Below, piece by piece: positions 23,261 to 35,908 of a DNA stretch of 64,000 nt (positions are counted from its first letter, which is position 1; every line of letters begins with the position of its first letter). A program made the position numbers and the translations under genes. The notes beneath the pieces are model-generated. The model had not been told where the DNA came from. It made no database searches and was given only the letters and a program-made list of their open reading frames with translations. Origin of the DNA: Delphinapterus leucas. Lineage: Eukaryota; Chordata; Mammalia; Artiodactyla; Monodontidae. The stretch lies in assembly GCF_002288925.2 (NCBI RefSeq), contig NW_022097993.1, positions 11,367,443-11,431,442 of the forward strand. Reading direction: 5' to 3'.

Positions 23261-25354
23261 ATCTGCCTCACAGTGAGAGGGATGACAGATAGAGAAAAAA
23301 AAAACCCAAAATCAATCATCTTAAAGCTGGTTAAAAACATCACGTAGGGCATTCAAGGGTAAAAGACTGCAGATCTATTAATGAGGGACAGAATCTACAA
23401 GGGCCAAGCACAGGGAGCTCCGGGACGCAGTGTAGATGCACCTTTTCAAAGACTGGACAAGAAGAGATCAAGAGGAGAGTGACCAGAATGGGAGGAGGGT
23501 GAGGATAAGAGAGAGGAACCACAGGCAGATACAAGAAATGTTAAAATCAAGGAGGGCCTGGATTAGAGAGAGGTGAGAGGGAGACTTCTGAGAGGGAAAA
23601 GGAAAGAAGTTGGCAATCTTGATCGGCATCTTAAGTAACTTTTGAAGTTCAAATGATACCAAATGAGGGGTAGAGTCTTGGCATTCATGAGATGGTAGAA
23701 GAAAAACAAACACACAAATGGTCAGAGTTGGTGGGAAAAAGACTAGAAACAAGAGAGTAAGTTTGCTTAGGGATCATATTGATAGGCTGAAATTCCTACG
23801 AGCGTGAAATTGCAGTGGATGAACAGTCATGGGAAAGTAGTCACACTTAGTAAGAAGATGAGATACCCTTCAAACAAAACTACAATTGTGCCATTGTGTT
23901 CTTGTGGAAGAGAGATTTGTGTATTGCCATGTGGGATCTGAAGGATTTAAGTGATACAGCAATACACTGGTTCAAGCATTGGTCAAGGGCATCTTCCGGG
24001 GACTTCCCCTAAAAAAGGTAAGAGCAGTTTTTGTTAGAAGCCAGCAGCCAACGCTTAATCTTGGTGAAGCTCTGGAAATTCTGAGCAGCAGTGATCGTCT
24101 CTTGTCTCAGCCAGGTCCCCCTTGCCCCACCCCAGTGGCATACACGTGCACTCTACTTTGAAAGATCAGTAGCTCCTAAGTATCTCCGTATGAGATATGC
24201 CAGCAACCCTGGTTCAGAAGTTCAGAAGCAGCGTGATTAACAGGTGAAGGATTGCAGCGAAGCAGCGCTTCTGGGTCTTGAATGAGAAGTTTTCACATCT
24301 GCCATTTTGGACATTTTTCAAACGCATCCCTCTGTGTATTCCAGAAGTGCTCACTTGAGCTGGGCTTGTCTCTTCTGGCCTGCACACTGAGCTGTGTAAT
24401 TGAGGGAACTCAAGCAGAGGCAGTTTATGGTTGTATGAATAAGCAAAATACTCAATATGTGACCTGATTGTTTTCCAAAATTACACAGCCGCTGGTTTCA
24501 CTTGTCATTTTGGAACAGGGGTGGGAGGATGAGGCTGTGACAGTGAATGCATTCAATGGGTGTAATTAATCCATTTCATAAAAGCAGATTTTCTACATTA
24601 TGCTGTGAGGCTCAGAAGTTTTTAACACTTTACTTTCCAAGGGAGAAAAAAAAATCATTTTCTAAAGGAGCTTATTTTCCCTGATACCATGAAACAAATC
24701 CATCTAATTGGTTATAAAGCCCATTGCATTCTTGATAGAGTGCCTTGCTGGGACATTGATGACTGATTTCCATGGCATGACAGTTAGAAAAAAATGATTC
24801 CTCCCCTAACGCTGCGATTCTGCTTATCCATCCATAAAATGTTTCATACTCATTTCCCCTCAGTATGTCCTGCAAAAGCAAAAACGTTACGTGTCAGCTT
24901 CCTGTAATATAAGGGGCAGCAGCAGTCTCAAGAGGGGCCTTGCCTCCCCACCGAAGCCACATCACTGACCCTGCATGAGGTGATTAAAGCCAGCGGGGCA
25001 TGAGAACTAGTAAGGATGGAGATTGCGAAACAAATGATCTGTATCCAGTGGCATCGCCCAAAGTTCACCATCAACAGAAACCATACCTGGGGAACAGCTG
25101 AGCTTTCACTCCCCTGTCTGACCTCAGGAATCTCTCAATACACCTCTCAAATCTGAAGGGAGGTTGGCTTACACAGCCTGCACCTATCAGTGCTTTGAGA
25201 TTCCACTTATGTAACTGATAATATTCACTCTCTTTAAACGTGTTGGTACATGTCAATCCCAAACTCCCTAACTATCCCTTCCCCTCACCATTTCCGCCGC
25301 CCACCCCTGTAACCATAAGTTCTTCTTTACGTCTGTGCTCAATAGTATGTAACA

Positions 25355-25483
25355 ACCTAAATGGGAAAAGATTCTGAAAAAGAATAGATACATGTATATG
25401 TATAAGTGAATCACTTTGCTGTACACGTGAAACTAACACAACATCGTTAATCAACTATGCTCCAATATAAAATAAAAAAGTTT
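25355..25483 (+). repeat. Cetartiodactyl L1 3' end
   Basis: L1 3' UTR in plus orientation: gattctgaaaaagaatagat, tcactttgctgtacacgtga, aactaacacaacatcgttaa, then an A-rich end. It is truncated at the 5' side. Confidence 0.85.
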
Positions 25484-25984
25484 AGACAAACAAGTGTTGG
25501 TAGGATGACAATGCTTCCTAGACAGAGAAAACGTGATTCCCAGGCAAACCGCAGAGACTTAAGACAGCCAGGCTGATGGCACCGGCTTACATGCTGCCAA
25601 GTTACGTAGAGGCCAAGGGCATGTACACAACTCGAATGGTTGGGGACATTCTGGACAAAAGCAAAGTGACGTTTTATTTTGTGGTGATTGGAGCCTCCAC
25701 TTTCAACTCCAATGTCTGACATCAAGGTTTCCTTCTGATCTGTAGGTCATACTCATTAAATATGCAAATGACATGTCTTGGCTCAGCTGAACCACACGGT
25801 TACAGAGGGTACACTCAGGGAAGTTCTAGAAAAGAATACTGAATGATTTCATTTTTAAAACACTTTGCCCCATTCTACAAAGGATTTCAGGCAAAAGAGA
25901 AGATGCTGACACTCTAGGCCGGTGAAGAAGTAATTAGTGATATTAACCTCAGCCCATCCCACAGGATGCTTTTCCTGTTTTGTC

Positions 25985-26150
25985 AAAGAAATTTGGACTA
26001 TTTCAAGCGTGTCGAAAAGTACAGAATATAATATGATAAATCCCCATGAATCCACAATCCAATGTTGTCAGGCCCTAACCATCTGCCATATTTACTTTAG
26101 ATCTCTTTACCTTTTAATGAAATTACAGATATAACTGAAGCTCCTTCTAG
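25985..26150 (+). repeat. Old L1/HAL1-like 3' fragment
   Basis: cgtgtcgaaaagtacagaat, aatccccatgaatccac and the following accttttaatgaaattac resemble an old L1 3' region. Boundaries and family are uncertain. Confidence 0.4.
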
Positions 26151-26309
26151 GCTTACTTTCTACAGAATTTCCTCTCATGTTTCAGGTCCCCCAGATAATG
26201 CTGAAAACTTGTTGCTTCTCTACTCACATAACTTCTTTTAGTCTCTCCTTTGATGGAAACAATTTCCTACCAGGTTGTAGCTGCTGTGAAGAGAAAACTG
26301 ACTGAAGAG

Positions 26310-26440
26310 ATTTAGCTAAGCCCCTTACTTCTGGAGGCCCAGGCTTTTCTTATTGTTAAAATGGAGATAATCTTTTCTTGCCTGTTTCACAGAGTTATAC
26401 GACGGTAAAATTAAATGCCGTATGGAGATACTTTCGTAAG
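26310..26440 (+). repeat. Probable MIR fragment
   Basis: Weak MIR match in plus orientation: attgttaaaatggagataat, cctgtttcacagagttat, then gtaaaattaaatgccgta. Diverged. Confidence 0.45.
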
Positions 26441-28039
26441 CTATATCAGCAAATACAAATTATAAGATTATTTGGGAAACAAGTTTCCCTTTTTGAATAT
26501 TTCTCAAAGGCCAATCAGATTTATTAAAAACCTTACTGTTTACCTCTCACAAAGAATCAGTATTTAATCTATGCACTGGCCCAACAACAAGTTTGGTGAC
26601 CATATATCAAGGATTTCAAATATTCTGTCCCATCATTGCTATACACAACGTCTGTCATTCAGAAGTCTTAATAGTTGGTTTCAATAACATGACCCAAAAT
26701 GAAGAAAAGGAGTCAGTGGCTGTAAGAACATAAAATCCTTTTCTTCCCAAGTGTATCTATAATTAGTAAAAAACTCAGGCAGTCAGAAAGTGGCTAATAA
26801 TGTCTCACTGCTGCTGCTCATTGGGAGAAAAAAAGAGAAGTAATTAGGGAGTGGAACCCAAGTGCTGGTTTTCACATTCTCCACCTGAGACCCCAGCTGC
26901 CTCACATGCATGTCTACGGATTCTGTGGCCACACAAGGTGACACTGGAATGTTAGTAATGTTGGCAACAGCTGTTTTGTCTGGGACCATGGCCCCAGTGG
27001 GGGACGAGTGGCAATAAAAATGATTAACTGGCCATGCCTCCATTTTATAGGTCTTAGGTATCTTTATTTTTAACTCTGAGGAAGTCATCTTATTTTTATT
27101 ATGAATAAAATTACTATTCCCGTTGACACAGATAAATGGTTAGGTTCTTTTCCTCCGAAGATATCAGTACAGTACATGGCCTTTAGCCATTAACAGACCA
27201 AAGAGACTAAAGTTCTTTGCTGAAAGGAAAACTGAGAAACAGAAAACCCTGATCAATTCAAGGCTTGTAAACGGATGTTCAGACTATGAACTGGATTCCC
27301 ACTGAGACATGATGGTTCTCAAAATGCACATAGTCACACAGAGTATTTTAGCAAGAAGTCAAATGTTTTAATTGGACATTTTTGTCATCCACTTTATTGA
27401 GCAGTCCAAAATGTGTCTTGGGGACTAACTTCCCTTAGGGGTGGGCCTTGCTAACATTAGCTTTGCACCGTGGGTCCTCAGTGCATAGGAAATAAGGCTG
27501 GAGATGAAGACGGAAAAGGTGGGGATAGTGATGGATAACAGGGCACAGATGCGGGAAGGCATTAGTTCCACGGTGTTTCCAGAGCATAGACTTTCATAGG
27601 TATAACTGCTCATCTCAACCTGCAGCCTATCAGAAAGGAAGCCTCAGGTGTAGCTGTGGGGAAGAGAGAATCAGACTTGTATGTGATGAGATTCTCCATC
27701 TCCAAGGAAAAACATGGTGTCCCCTGGATTCAGGCTGGGCTGAAGTGAAATGGGCAACTGTCAAAGCTTTGTCTGTTTCCTTGTTTTCTCAGCAAACAAG
27801 TCTGTTCCCTGTCCATGCAAAGACTAAAAACGATATGCTACAATGACGCTGCCTTTAGAATTATCATTAGGAATAATAATTTCATCACATCAAAATAAAA
27901 ATCTAACCGCCTGAGATAAAAACACAAAGACCTAGAAAAGGGAGATGTGACCAGTTGATTATTTTCCTTGCCACTTATTCTCCCCCCCACCCCGCTCCCC
28001 AATTCCACTCTCATAAGGCTAAGCCACTCAGCTCCAAAG

Positions 28040-28390
28040 CCTCCTCTGGCACTGTTCTCCTAGCTCCTTTCTGTTTACTGAATCCAGCAACCTCTCTCCC
28101 ACCTCAGGCCCTTTGCACTTCCTGATCTTTGTGGTTGGAAAGTTCTTGCTCTGGGCCTCACACGGCTGGCTACTTCTCAAGTAATGTCTCCTAGATGCTC
28201 AGAGATGCCACCTGGACCACCTTAACTAGGGCAACAACTCTTCCTCCCAAACCACTCTCACGCTACCCAGTTTATTCCCCTGCAGCACTGCATATTAAGC
28301 TGAACTTGTTTTGTCTACCTATGGAATTGCCTCTTCACCATCCGTCCCTCACCCCACACACACATGATAGCGTGTAAGTTACTGAAGGTA
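28040..28390 (+). repeat. L2 LINE fragment
   Basis: L2 3' region in plus orientation: cacctcaggccctttgcact, tggaaagttcttgctctggg, gtctcctagatgctcagaga. Its far end (gataatgtaagctcc-type segment) is cut by the CHR SINE at 28427. Confidence 0.7.
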
Positions 28391-28405
28391 GAGACCTTAG
28401 CTTTA

Positions 28406-28626
28406 TTATTATTATTATTGTTTGTTTGTTTTTTACGGTACGCGGGCCTCTCACTGTTGCGGCCTCTCCCGTTGCGGAGCACAGGCTCCGGACGCGCAGG
28501 CTCAGCGGCCATGGCTCACGGGCCCAGCCGCTCCGCGGCGTGTGGGATCTTCCCGGACCGGGGCACGAACCCGTGTCCCCGGCATCGGCAGGCGGACTCT
28601 CAACCACCGCGCCACGAGGGAAGCCC
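28406..28626 (-). mobile_element. CHR-type SINE, short form
   Basis: Minus-oriented CHR SINE preceded by an ATT/GTTT-rich tail. The body ggtacgcgggcctctcactg to ccacgagggaagccc keeps most CpGs. TSDs gagaccttagcttta (28391-28405) and gagaccctagcttta (28627-28641) differ at one base in 15. It sits inside an L2 fragment. Confidence 0.93.
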
Positions 28627-29779
28627 GAGACCCTAGCTTTAATTTGTCTGTTGTTTTTTTTTTTTTATATAAACCACTGTGTACTCAAGGTTTGTAACAG
28701 TCATTAACACATGCTAGGTGATCGAGGTAAGTATGTGTCGGATAAATGAATTCAATTTCACATCCTAAATTCACTCTTTTAACCATGTATCCTGCTCTGT
28801 AACCATAACCTTCAGGACTGAGCAATGCCTCATGCATTAAAGGTGAAAGAAGTTCTACATGAAATTAAAATGAAAATGGAAACAACACGGTTGTATATGT
28901 TTTCAATCTTATGGTTCCTTTAGAAAAGAAGCGTAAATTCCACCAGAGTCACCTCCCACAAAAACTCACGCTGTAGAGTTTTATCAGCGTGTTACAATAA
29001 GTCAGCATTTTAGAGAAAGCTAAGGGCTTTCACTTCTAGAGGGCATCCAGTTGACATTGAAAATGACTGTTGATAAGCTAGCATTTGTATTTAAAATACA
29101 GGATAAGCATAAGATGCAACAAAATCCTGAAAATAAACTTTGAAAATCATGTAGATTTATAATTAAGCCTCGAACACTGAGCAATCTCCGGACCCTGGAC
29201 AGCCTCCTGAGGGCTGAACAGTGTCATTCTTCTAGAGCTTTTCCAGTGGAAACAGTAGAGGGAGCTCCTGGTCCACATTACACATTATGTGAATTTCTGT
29301 GACACACGTGAGCCCCACTGCTCAATTCTCTTACTGCAATAATGAAACAATGCACAAAAACAATGCCAGAGAAAAAAAAAAAGAAAGGAAATCAAGGGCC
29401 CTGCCTGCAACAGAAAGGAATAATAACACATTTTCCAATTAATGTGGTTTTTAATAAACACGTTTGCAGGGATGATGAATGAGAAGTGACGGAAGTGTCA
29501 AACGGGTGGGCTAAGACATGCCGCCTTTAATGGCTCATTAGTTAAACTCTTCTGTTCCGCCTCATTGCCAGCTGCTCTGCTCTCCCTTCTAAAGGAATGA
29601 AAACCTGGAATACTCTGAAATAAACTAAGGCATTTCAAGTCTCGAGACTCTCGAAGCCTCATCATGCTAACACGAGGCCACTGTTTTCCATTCCTTTACG
29701 CTACTCAGATAACTGGAAGGCTTGAAAGACAAAGAAATCTTTACTGGAGAGTGAGTGAGAGAATAAAGGTGGGTTTAGC

Positions 29780-29945
29780 GGTCCATTCCTGGGTCTCAAG
29801 TCTATAACCCCTACTTATACTTGTGTGATCCTGGGCAAGTTACTCGATGTTTCCAGGCAACCTTTACCCCATTATAAAATGAGCATCATTTCTACTTCTC
29901 GTGATAGTTGTGAGGATTACATAATGCGCTGGCAGTGGAGCATCA
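29780..29945 (+). repeat. MIR SINE
   Basis: Plus-oriented MIR: gtgtgatcctgggcaagtta, ctcgatgtttccaggcaacc, cccattataaaatgagcatc and gatagttgtgaggattacat. Confidence 0.8.
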
Positions 29946-30101
29946 AACACAAGAGCTAGGGCTGTAATCATCTCTCCCGGTCCATCTCTCTCTCTTTGGT
30001 GGAATATGTTTCCTCAGGAGTTACTGCTATTTCCTTCCCTAGGGAGAGGCTTAATGCTCTCGTGCTTCCTCTCTGAAAACTGCTCTCAATCATAATCTTA
30101 G

Positions 30102-30422
30102 GGGCTTCCCTGGTGGCACAGTGGTTAAGAATCCGCCTGCCACTGCAGGGGACACAGGTTTGAGCCCTGGTCTGGGAAGATCCCACATGCCGCAGAGCAA
30201 CTAAGCCCGTGAGCCATGGCCGCTGAGCCTGCGCTCTAGAGACCACGAGCCACAACTACTGAGCCCGCACGCCTAGAGCCCGTGCTCCGCAACAAGAGAA
30301 GCCACTGCAATGAGAAGCCCACGCACCACAACGAAGAGTAGCCCCTGCTCACCGCAACTAGAGAAAGCCCGCGCGCAGCAACAAAGACCCAATGCAGCCA
30401 AAAATAAATAAATAATTTAAAA
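30102..30422 (+). mobile_element. Long CHR-type SINE (about 320 bp)
   Basis: Plus-oriented full-length CHR SINE with head gggcttccctggtggcacag, body accacaactactgagcccgc blocks and tail aaaataaataaataa. TSDs aatcataatcttag occur at 30088-30101 and 30423-30436 (14/14), among the clearest insertion footprints in the window. Confidence 0.95.
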
Positions 30423-32091
30423 AATCATAATCTTAGTGTATTTGCAGGTATCATCAGTCCAAGACATTGCTACTTAATGGTTTCCCTCCAATGAAGAATA
30501 TTCATTCAAAACAAGATGACAGAAGCTACTTGGGGGAATTTGGGAGCTTTTCCCTTTGTGTGGGTAATATCAGCTCTGCTTATTAACAGGAAATTGGACC
30601 AATACTTTATAAAAAGTGATGAAGGGTTGTGGCCAGCTCTGTGAACCAGTTAGTTGCCCCTCAATTACCAGCATCTCAATAAGAATAATTTTATGTATGC
30701 AGATTACATGTGTGTAAGTTTCAACTAAACCTTCCTCAAAGAGAGGAAAAGTTGCTATTAAGTATGGGAAGCTAAATTGGAGTAATATATATGACTTTGA
30801 TGAAACAATACTTCATAAAGAAAATCTAATAACATTAGTTCAAAGATCTACTTTAAGTAAATATTCCTTTATTAGATATTTTCCCCTAGAGAATGTACTC
30901 TCTCAGGGTGAAAGAGATTGTCCTTCCACACACACAAAGTTGTGGGAAATTATTCTTTGTAAACAACTAATCTTTTTGGTACAAATGTTTCTTAAGAAGG
31001 TGAGAAAATACAAATTTGGCTTCAGAACAATCACAAATAGAATGGTTGGTTAAAATGTTTTAATTATTTGAGTTGCTTCAGGCCATTAGAGATTTCTTTC
31101 TTCTATTTTTTAAAAATCTTCATTGACACTCCCCAGAATAACAACACTACCTTTGATGTAGGGAACATCTCTAAAGCCCTGGAGGGGAGAACATTTTCTT
31201 GAAGAAATTGAGCAAAGTATGCTGTTATCAAAGGATCCATGTCTCCTAAAAACTCCTATTCCTTGGTTCTTTTCAGACAATCCCACCGGTCAGAGTAAAT
31301 CAATAAAAAAGTTTCCCTTAACTTTTCTGAAGGCTAATTGCTCAAACATATATAGTAAAATTATATACTATACTGTTCACTCATTTGAGGGACATTATGT
31401 ATTATTTGATTATTGCTTGATAAGAGAGAAAATTAATTTTTTTTTATAGTTCACATCGTCATAAGACATTCTAACACATGCTTTAGGAATCTCAGACGCC
31501 AGCCAGTAGGGTGAGTCAGACACCATCTCCCAATCTCAGTCGGAAGGATCTTGGTGCCTCCCAACCTTTCCTTCTTTCTCTTGTTACCTTCCTTCCTGTT
31601 GTGAAGGGGAGAGGGCTCATCTCACATAAGGTACAAAGTGGAAGAAGACAAATAAATGAAAAACAACAACATTTTGACCTAAAAATGCCCACAAGTAAAG
31701 GGGGACGTCTCTTAAGCTCTATGTCAGTTGTAATAAAATACAAATGACTAGTAAATACTATGATAGCTGCAATGGATCTCACTCTCTCTCAGCATTCCAG
31801 CTACTGTGCCACTAGAGAGACCTATCAGGAAATCTGGCCCTGGGACTCTCCACTCAGAGCTCTTCACAGATTGTCCTGGTTTCTCGGGATATGTGGAGCT
31901 CATAGCAGTTCTGCCAGGATGCTGCCCGGGCTGGACCCGACCTGTCAGTGCTGTGGTCAGAGATGCCTGGCCGCCACCTGCCCCACTCCCCGGGGCTCAG
32001 CTTTTGTTCAGGCTGCTTTCCTCTGTCAGCAGCTCCTAGCTTGCTCTCTCCTTCCCCTCTATTTGCTTTACTGGACAGACCTTCTCAACTT

Positions 32092-32640
32092 TTACAGGAA
32101 CAGCTTTATTGAGGTATAAGTGAGACACAAAGAATTGCATGTATTTAATGTGTACAATGTGATGAGTTTGGACAGATGCAAACACCTGTGATCTCATCAC
32201 CACAACCAAGGTAACTGACATACCCAGCACCTCCCAGCCTTCCCTTGTGTTCCTTAGTGTGTGCGTGTGTGCATGTGTGTGGTAAGAACACCTAACATGA
32301 AATCTACCCTCTTAACAAGTTCTGAAATGCACAATACTGCATGGCTACCTATAGGCACTATGTCGTAGGGCAGATCTCTGGGATGTAATCATTCTGCATA
32401 ACTGAAACTTTATACCTGCTGAATAACACTCCCCAGTACTCCCGCCCCTATGTGCTCTCTGCTTCCGTAAGTCTGACCATTTCAGAAATCTCAAAAAGTG
32501 GAGCCATGCAGTCTTTGTCTTTCGGTGAACTGGCTTATTTCACTCAGCATAACGTCCTCCGGGCTCATCCATGTGTCGTGATGAGCAGGAGTTCCTCCTT
32601 GTTTTTAAGGCTCAACCTTTATGTTTCAGTTGTCAATTCC
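32092..32640 (-). repeat. L1 3' end (L1M type)
   Basis: The + strand carries the antisense of an old L1 3' UTR and ORF2 end: cagctttattgaggtataag, taagaacacctaacatgaaa, ctctgcttccgtaagtctga, tatttcactcagcataacgt. A TG-rich run (32258-32281) lies inside. Confidence 0.85.
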
Positions 32641-32724
32641 AGAAGAAAACCACCCTGGCGTTATCTTTTCTAAGTTTTCTTCCTCTGTTCACATTTTCTG
32701 TGAGTTAAACTTAAATACTTGAAG

Positions 32725-32815
32725 GGCAAGGACCACATCGTATTCATTTTTGCAAGCCTAGCTCCCAACAGTGTTAGGCACATAGTAGGCCTTAAATAAA
32801 TGTTTAATAGTTTGT
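32725..32815 (+). repeat. L2 3' tail
   Basis: gggcaaggaccacatcg, ctagctcccaacagtgttag, cacatagtaggccttaaata: the standard L2 3' end. Confidence 0.7.
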
Positions 32816-34214
32816 GAAACTATTAAATGATGTGAATTAGAAGCAGGTTGATTTTTGTATAAGCTCATTTTCTTAAAATGTTAGTTAATATGATCTTGAA
32901 AGGACTGATTTTGAAGAACTCTGTTCATTTCTAACCATTTGGGAAATAACAGTCCTCTTGCTAAAGTACATTATGTTTAGGGAAATTAAACATGAAGGTG
33001 GCATAGAAGAATGTGGGAAGCCAGGTATTTCACCTTTCTTTTCAATGCTTCCCTTAACTCATTCCTGTAAGAATGACAAGGTGCTTCATAGGACTTTTTG
33101 CAGTATGGTGGTATGCATGTCATCTATTATGTGAATAACTTAAAAAAATACAAAAGCTGATGAAAAATGTACCCCAAGATAGAGTTTTGATAATACTCGT
33201 ATCAGACAAAAGATATTTAACCCACTAGAGGAGTTATCCCACAATCAAAAAGACAAAGAGTTTCCATAAACCACAATTCTTATACAAAAATGAGCAGATG
33301 ATATAGTCTAATAATTCTTTTTAAACAAGAGCTGACCTATGAATAAAAACCTTTTCTTTTTTGAATAGAATTTCCCCCTTTTTTTGGTAGCCTAACAGAT
33401 TGGTATTTTATTATATTACAAAAGATAATAAACCACTTTTCTTTTAAATACCGTGTACTCAGGATTTAATGAACACTGTGTGTCAGACCCATAGCTGAGT
33501 TTAAATTCTAAATCTAATACTTGAAATAAAATAAGTACCTCTCTCTCCCAAACACTCTGGCAATCAAAACCTGTGGAATTGAATATTATAAACTCTTTCA
33601 TATGGTCGCATATTTCTTAATCTTCTAAATTCTTCAGTAAACTCATTGGATCTACAGCTGAGGACTCATTCCAGGATGTGATGTAATCCTCTTCTCTCCT
33701 AGACATTTGGCAAGCCTGTCATAAAGGCCTTCATCATTCAAATTCCTCCTCTGAGACAACAATTATCTTGTCTTGAAAGCAGCATCATGCATTTAGAAAA
33801 CTATGGGAAAGTCTAATCTTGCCTGTTAGCTTGTACCAGCTTTTCTTGTTTATAGCACGAGACAATTACCGAAAATCCTACAATAAGTTCTCTCTTTTGC
33901 CAGAAAATTTGGGATAAAAATCAACAGAGCTGATTCCTTTAAAGACTGGATTCCAGGATGTCCAATTGATGCCATTTTCCCCCCAGTTGTTTCATAACCA
34001 GTATCAACTGACACCAGCACATTGCTAAGAGAACAATTTACTTGAACGGCTAAATGGATGAAATGAAATCATTGACAGAGCAGCAATCTTTTTCACCTTT
34101 GGCATGTGGCCGCACCCTAAGTGACTCCTAAGGAGCTCAGTCTAGAGCCCTCTAGTGGTGGCGCAGGTGGTTCTAGCCTTTAAAAAGTCACTTATTTTCC
34201 CGTCTTCATTTTCT

Positions 34215-35390
34215 CATCTATGAAGTATATTCATTTGTTGACTCATTCATTAAATAATTAACAGTTACATGCTACATGCCAGAAACTGTGCTAGACAATG
34301 ATGATAAAATAGAGGTTCAAAAAATATTCACAGGGCAGTGGTCAGAAAGACAAGGAAAATAGGAGTCACAAAACAATGTGCTCTGTCTGCAGGAGGCATA
34401 AGCTCATAGGATTGCAGAGGATGACACATCTCGTGCTGTGCTGAGAGCAGCGGCAAGGGCTTCGTGGGAGACCTGGGGTCTGAGCTGAGTCCTGCAGGTG
34501 GGGAAGCTCACCTGGGCCTTGGGGAGAACATTTGCAATGTGTGGCATTTTGAGATCATAAAGGAAGATGACACTACAGGTTGCAAAAGAAGAAAGGGCAC
34601 AGAGGAGGATAGACAAAGATAGGAAAAGGACAAACTTTGAAGGGACTAGAATGGCTGTAGAAGATATGGAATCCATCTGGAAGGAAAGGGACGTTATTAA
34701 AGAGTTTTCAACCAAAGAGCTACGTGATCAGAGTTATGATTTAGAAATATTACCCCACTTGTAGAAGGTAGAGGCAATGAGACAGCTGGGAGAAGCCTAC
34801 AAAAATATAGATACAAATTGACAAGGGCCTAAATAAGGCAGTGGTATGAGGAATGAGAGCTGATGGGAAGTAGAATTGACACGATTTAGGAACTATTTGG
34901 ATGTGGAGGATGAGAGAGAGAAAAAAAACCTAGGGTCATTTTTAGAGTTTAGTTTCGGACAGGCTATGTTTGTAGTACATAGGAGACCTCCAAGTGGAGA
35001 TACTGAGCAGGCCGTGGGGTGTAGGAGCCTGGAACTCAGGAGGAATGTCTGGGTGGAAATAGAAGACTGGGATTCTTTAAACCGTACAGCATATAAATAA
35101 GGGAAGGGGGAACAGCTTTACGGAAGGAGACAAAAAGGATGGCCTCAAAGGTAGGAGAAAACGATCAGCGTCAATGAACCAAGAGAATAGAGAGTTTCAA
35201 GGATAGAACAGTCAACAGCGTCAGTTCCTATACAGCAGTGAAATAAGGTGAAGCCTGAAAGGCACTCAAGGAATCTCGTGACTCAGAGATATTGGTGATC
35301 ATGGAGAATGCAGGGCCAGCGGAGTAGCTTGGACATAAACCAGACTCTAGTGGGTTGAAGAGTTAGCAGGAACACAAGAAATTGCACACT
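34215..35390 (-). repeat. L2-related ancient repeat
   Basis: It begins with the reverse complement of an L2 3' tail (tcattcattaaataattaac, acatgccagaaactgtgcta) and continues through gggtctgagctgagtcctgc, tttcggacaggctatgtttg and ctccaagtggagatactgag. These phrases recur in an ancient mammalian interspersed repeat that I link to L2 in antisense, with less certainty for the second half. Open frames here carry no domain. Confidence 0.5.
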
Positions 35391-35854
35391 TCCTCTAGAA
35401 GCTTGGGATAAAGGATGAGATCAGCTAATTGGCTACACGATCTTTATGGCTCTCTTTAGCAACAATATTCTATGAAATTCTACTGGCAAAATAGCTGTGT
35501 CAAGAAAAGTAGGCATGCTTCCCCAGATGTCTGACTCACCACCAGCCTGGATGTTAAGAAATTGAGGAGATGGGGCTCAGGTGGGTTCAGCACAGGGGTT
35601 GCTGATCTGGGACTCGGCTTGGGGTGCCCATGCAGGCAGCACACTTGCTCCTGTCCAGGAATGAAGTGGGCAGGGGGTGCAGCCGGCCACCAGCCTCCCT
35701 GATCTCTTGGTTGTTGGTGGTGGGAGGTGTAGGGAGCACAACCATGTTAAACAGTGGAAAGATGGAGATTATTATCTACAGGGGATTAAGAAAACCTTTA
35801 GATGAACACACAGCAGTACAGAGGGACTCATGAAATACCCTACTGTTTACTCAC

Positions 35855-35908
35855 AGGTGGTCCTGGAGGCCCTGGTTTTCCTGGAGGACCTGGTTTTCCT
35901 CGTCTTCC
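35855..35908 (-). CDS. Collagen triple-helix exon A (54 bp)
   Basis: Internal exon of a collagen gene on the minus strand. Its 18 codons read GRRGKPGPPGKPGPPGPP, six uninterrupted Gly-X-Y triplets rich in Lys-Pro and Pro-Pro, as expected for a stretch of extracellular triple helix. The upstream (higher coordinate) side has a pyrimidine-rich tract ending ggtttctag, and the downstream side has gtgagt, a near-consensus donor. The exon starts exactly on a Gly codon, is phase 0 at both ends, and is 54 bp long, the classic collagen exon unit. It is the most 5' of three such exons here; the intron to the next is 18,054 bp. The + strand reading of the same bases also looks Gly/Pro-rich (a palindromic property of GGN/CCN codons), but it has a stop at its end and no matching splice context. 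The family call is strong. The gene is not resolved: FACIT types (XIX, XXI, XXII), XXIV, XXVIII and others remain possible. Confidence 0.93.

Larger units (their letters stand above)
17801..35854 (-). other. 18-kb intron between collagen exons A and B
   Basis: Bounded by the exon A donor and exon B acceptor on the minus strand. It contains MIRs, two short CHR-like insertions, one long CHR SINE, L1 3' ends and L2 pieces, listed separately. Stretches with nothing recognised: 17801-19540, 19765-21215, 21445-22440, 23265-25350 (with a markedly purine-rich part at about 23450-23770), 26445-28035, 28645-29775, 30440-32090, 32820-34210 and 35400-35854. Confidence 0.6.

Noticed and set aside
24672..24881. 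69-codon minus-strand frame preceded by a good acceptor-like tract (cttttgcag)
   Set aside because: No Gly-X-Y pattern, no donor at the right place and no domain. A lone acceptor-like site is common in introns.
28335..28697. Overlapping open frames of 90-93 codons with Arg/Ala/Pro-rich proteins that recur at 21.2, 28.4, 41.8, 47.5, 50.6 and 55.6 kb
   Set aside because: All lie inside CHR SINEs. Their similarity comes from the repeat copies, in sense and antisense, not from genes.
35855..35908. Plus-strand reading of exon A, also Gly/Pro-rich
   Set aside because: GGN/CCN codons are complementary, so both strands look collagen-like. Only the minus strand has a pyrimidine tract plus AG before and GTGAGT after; the plus reading ends in a stop.
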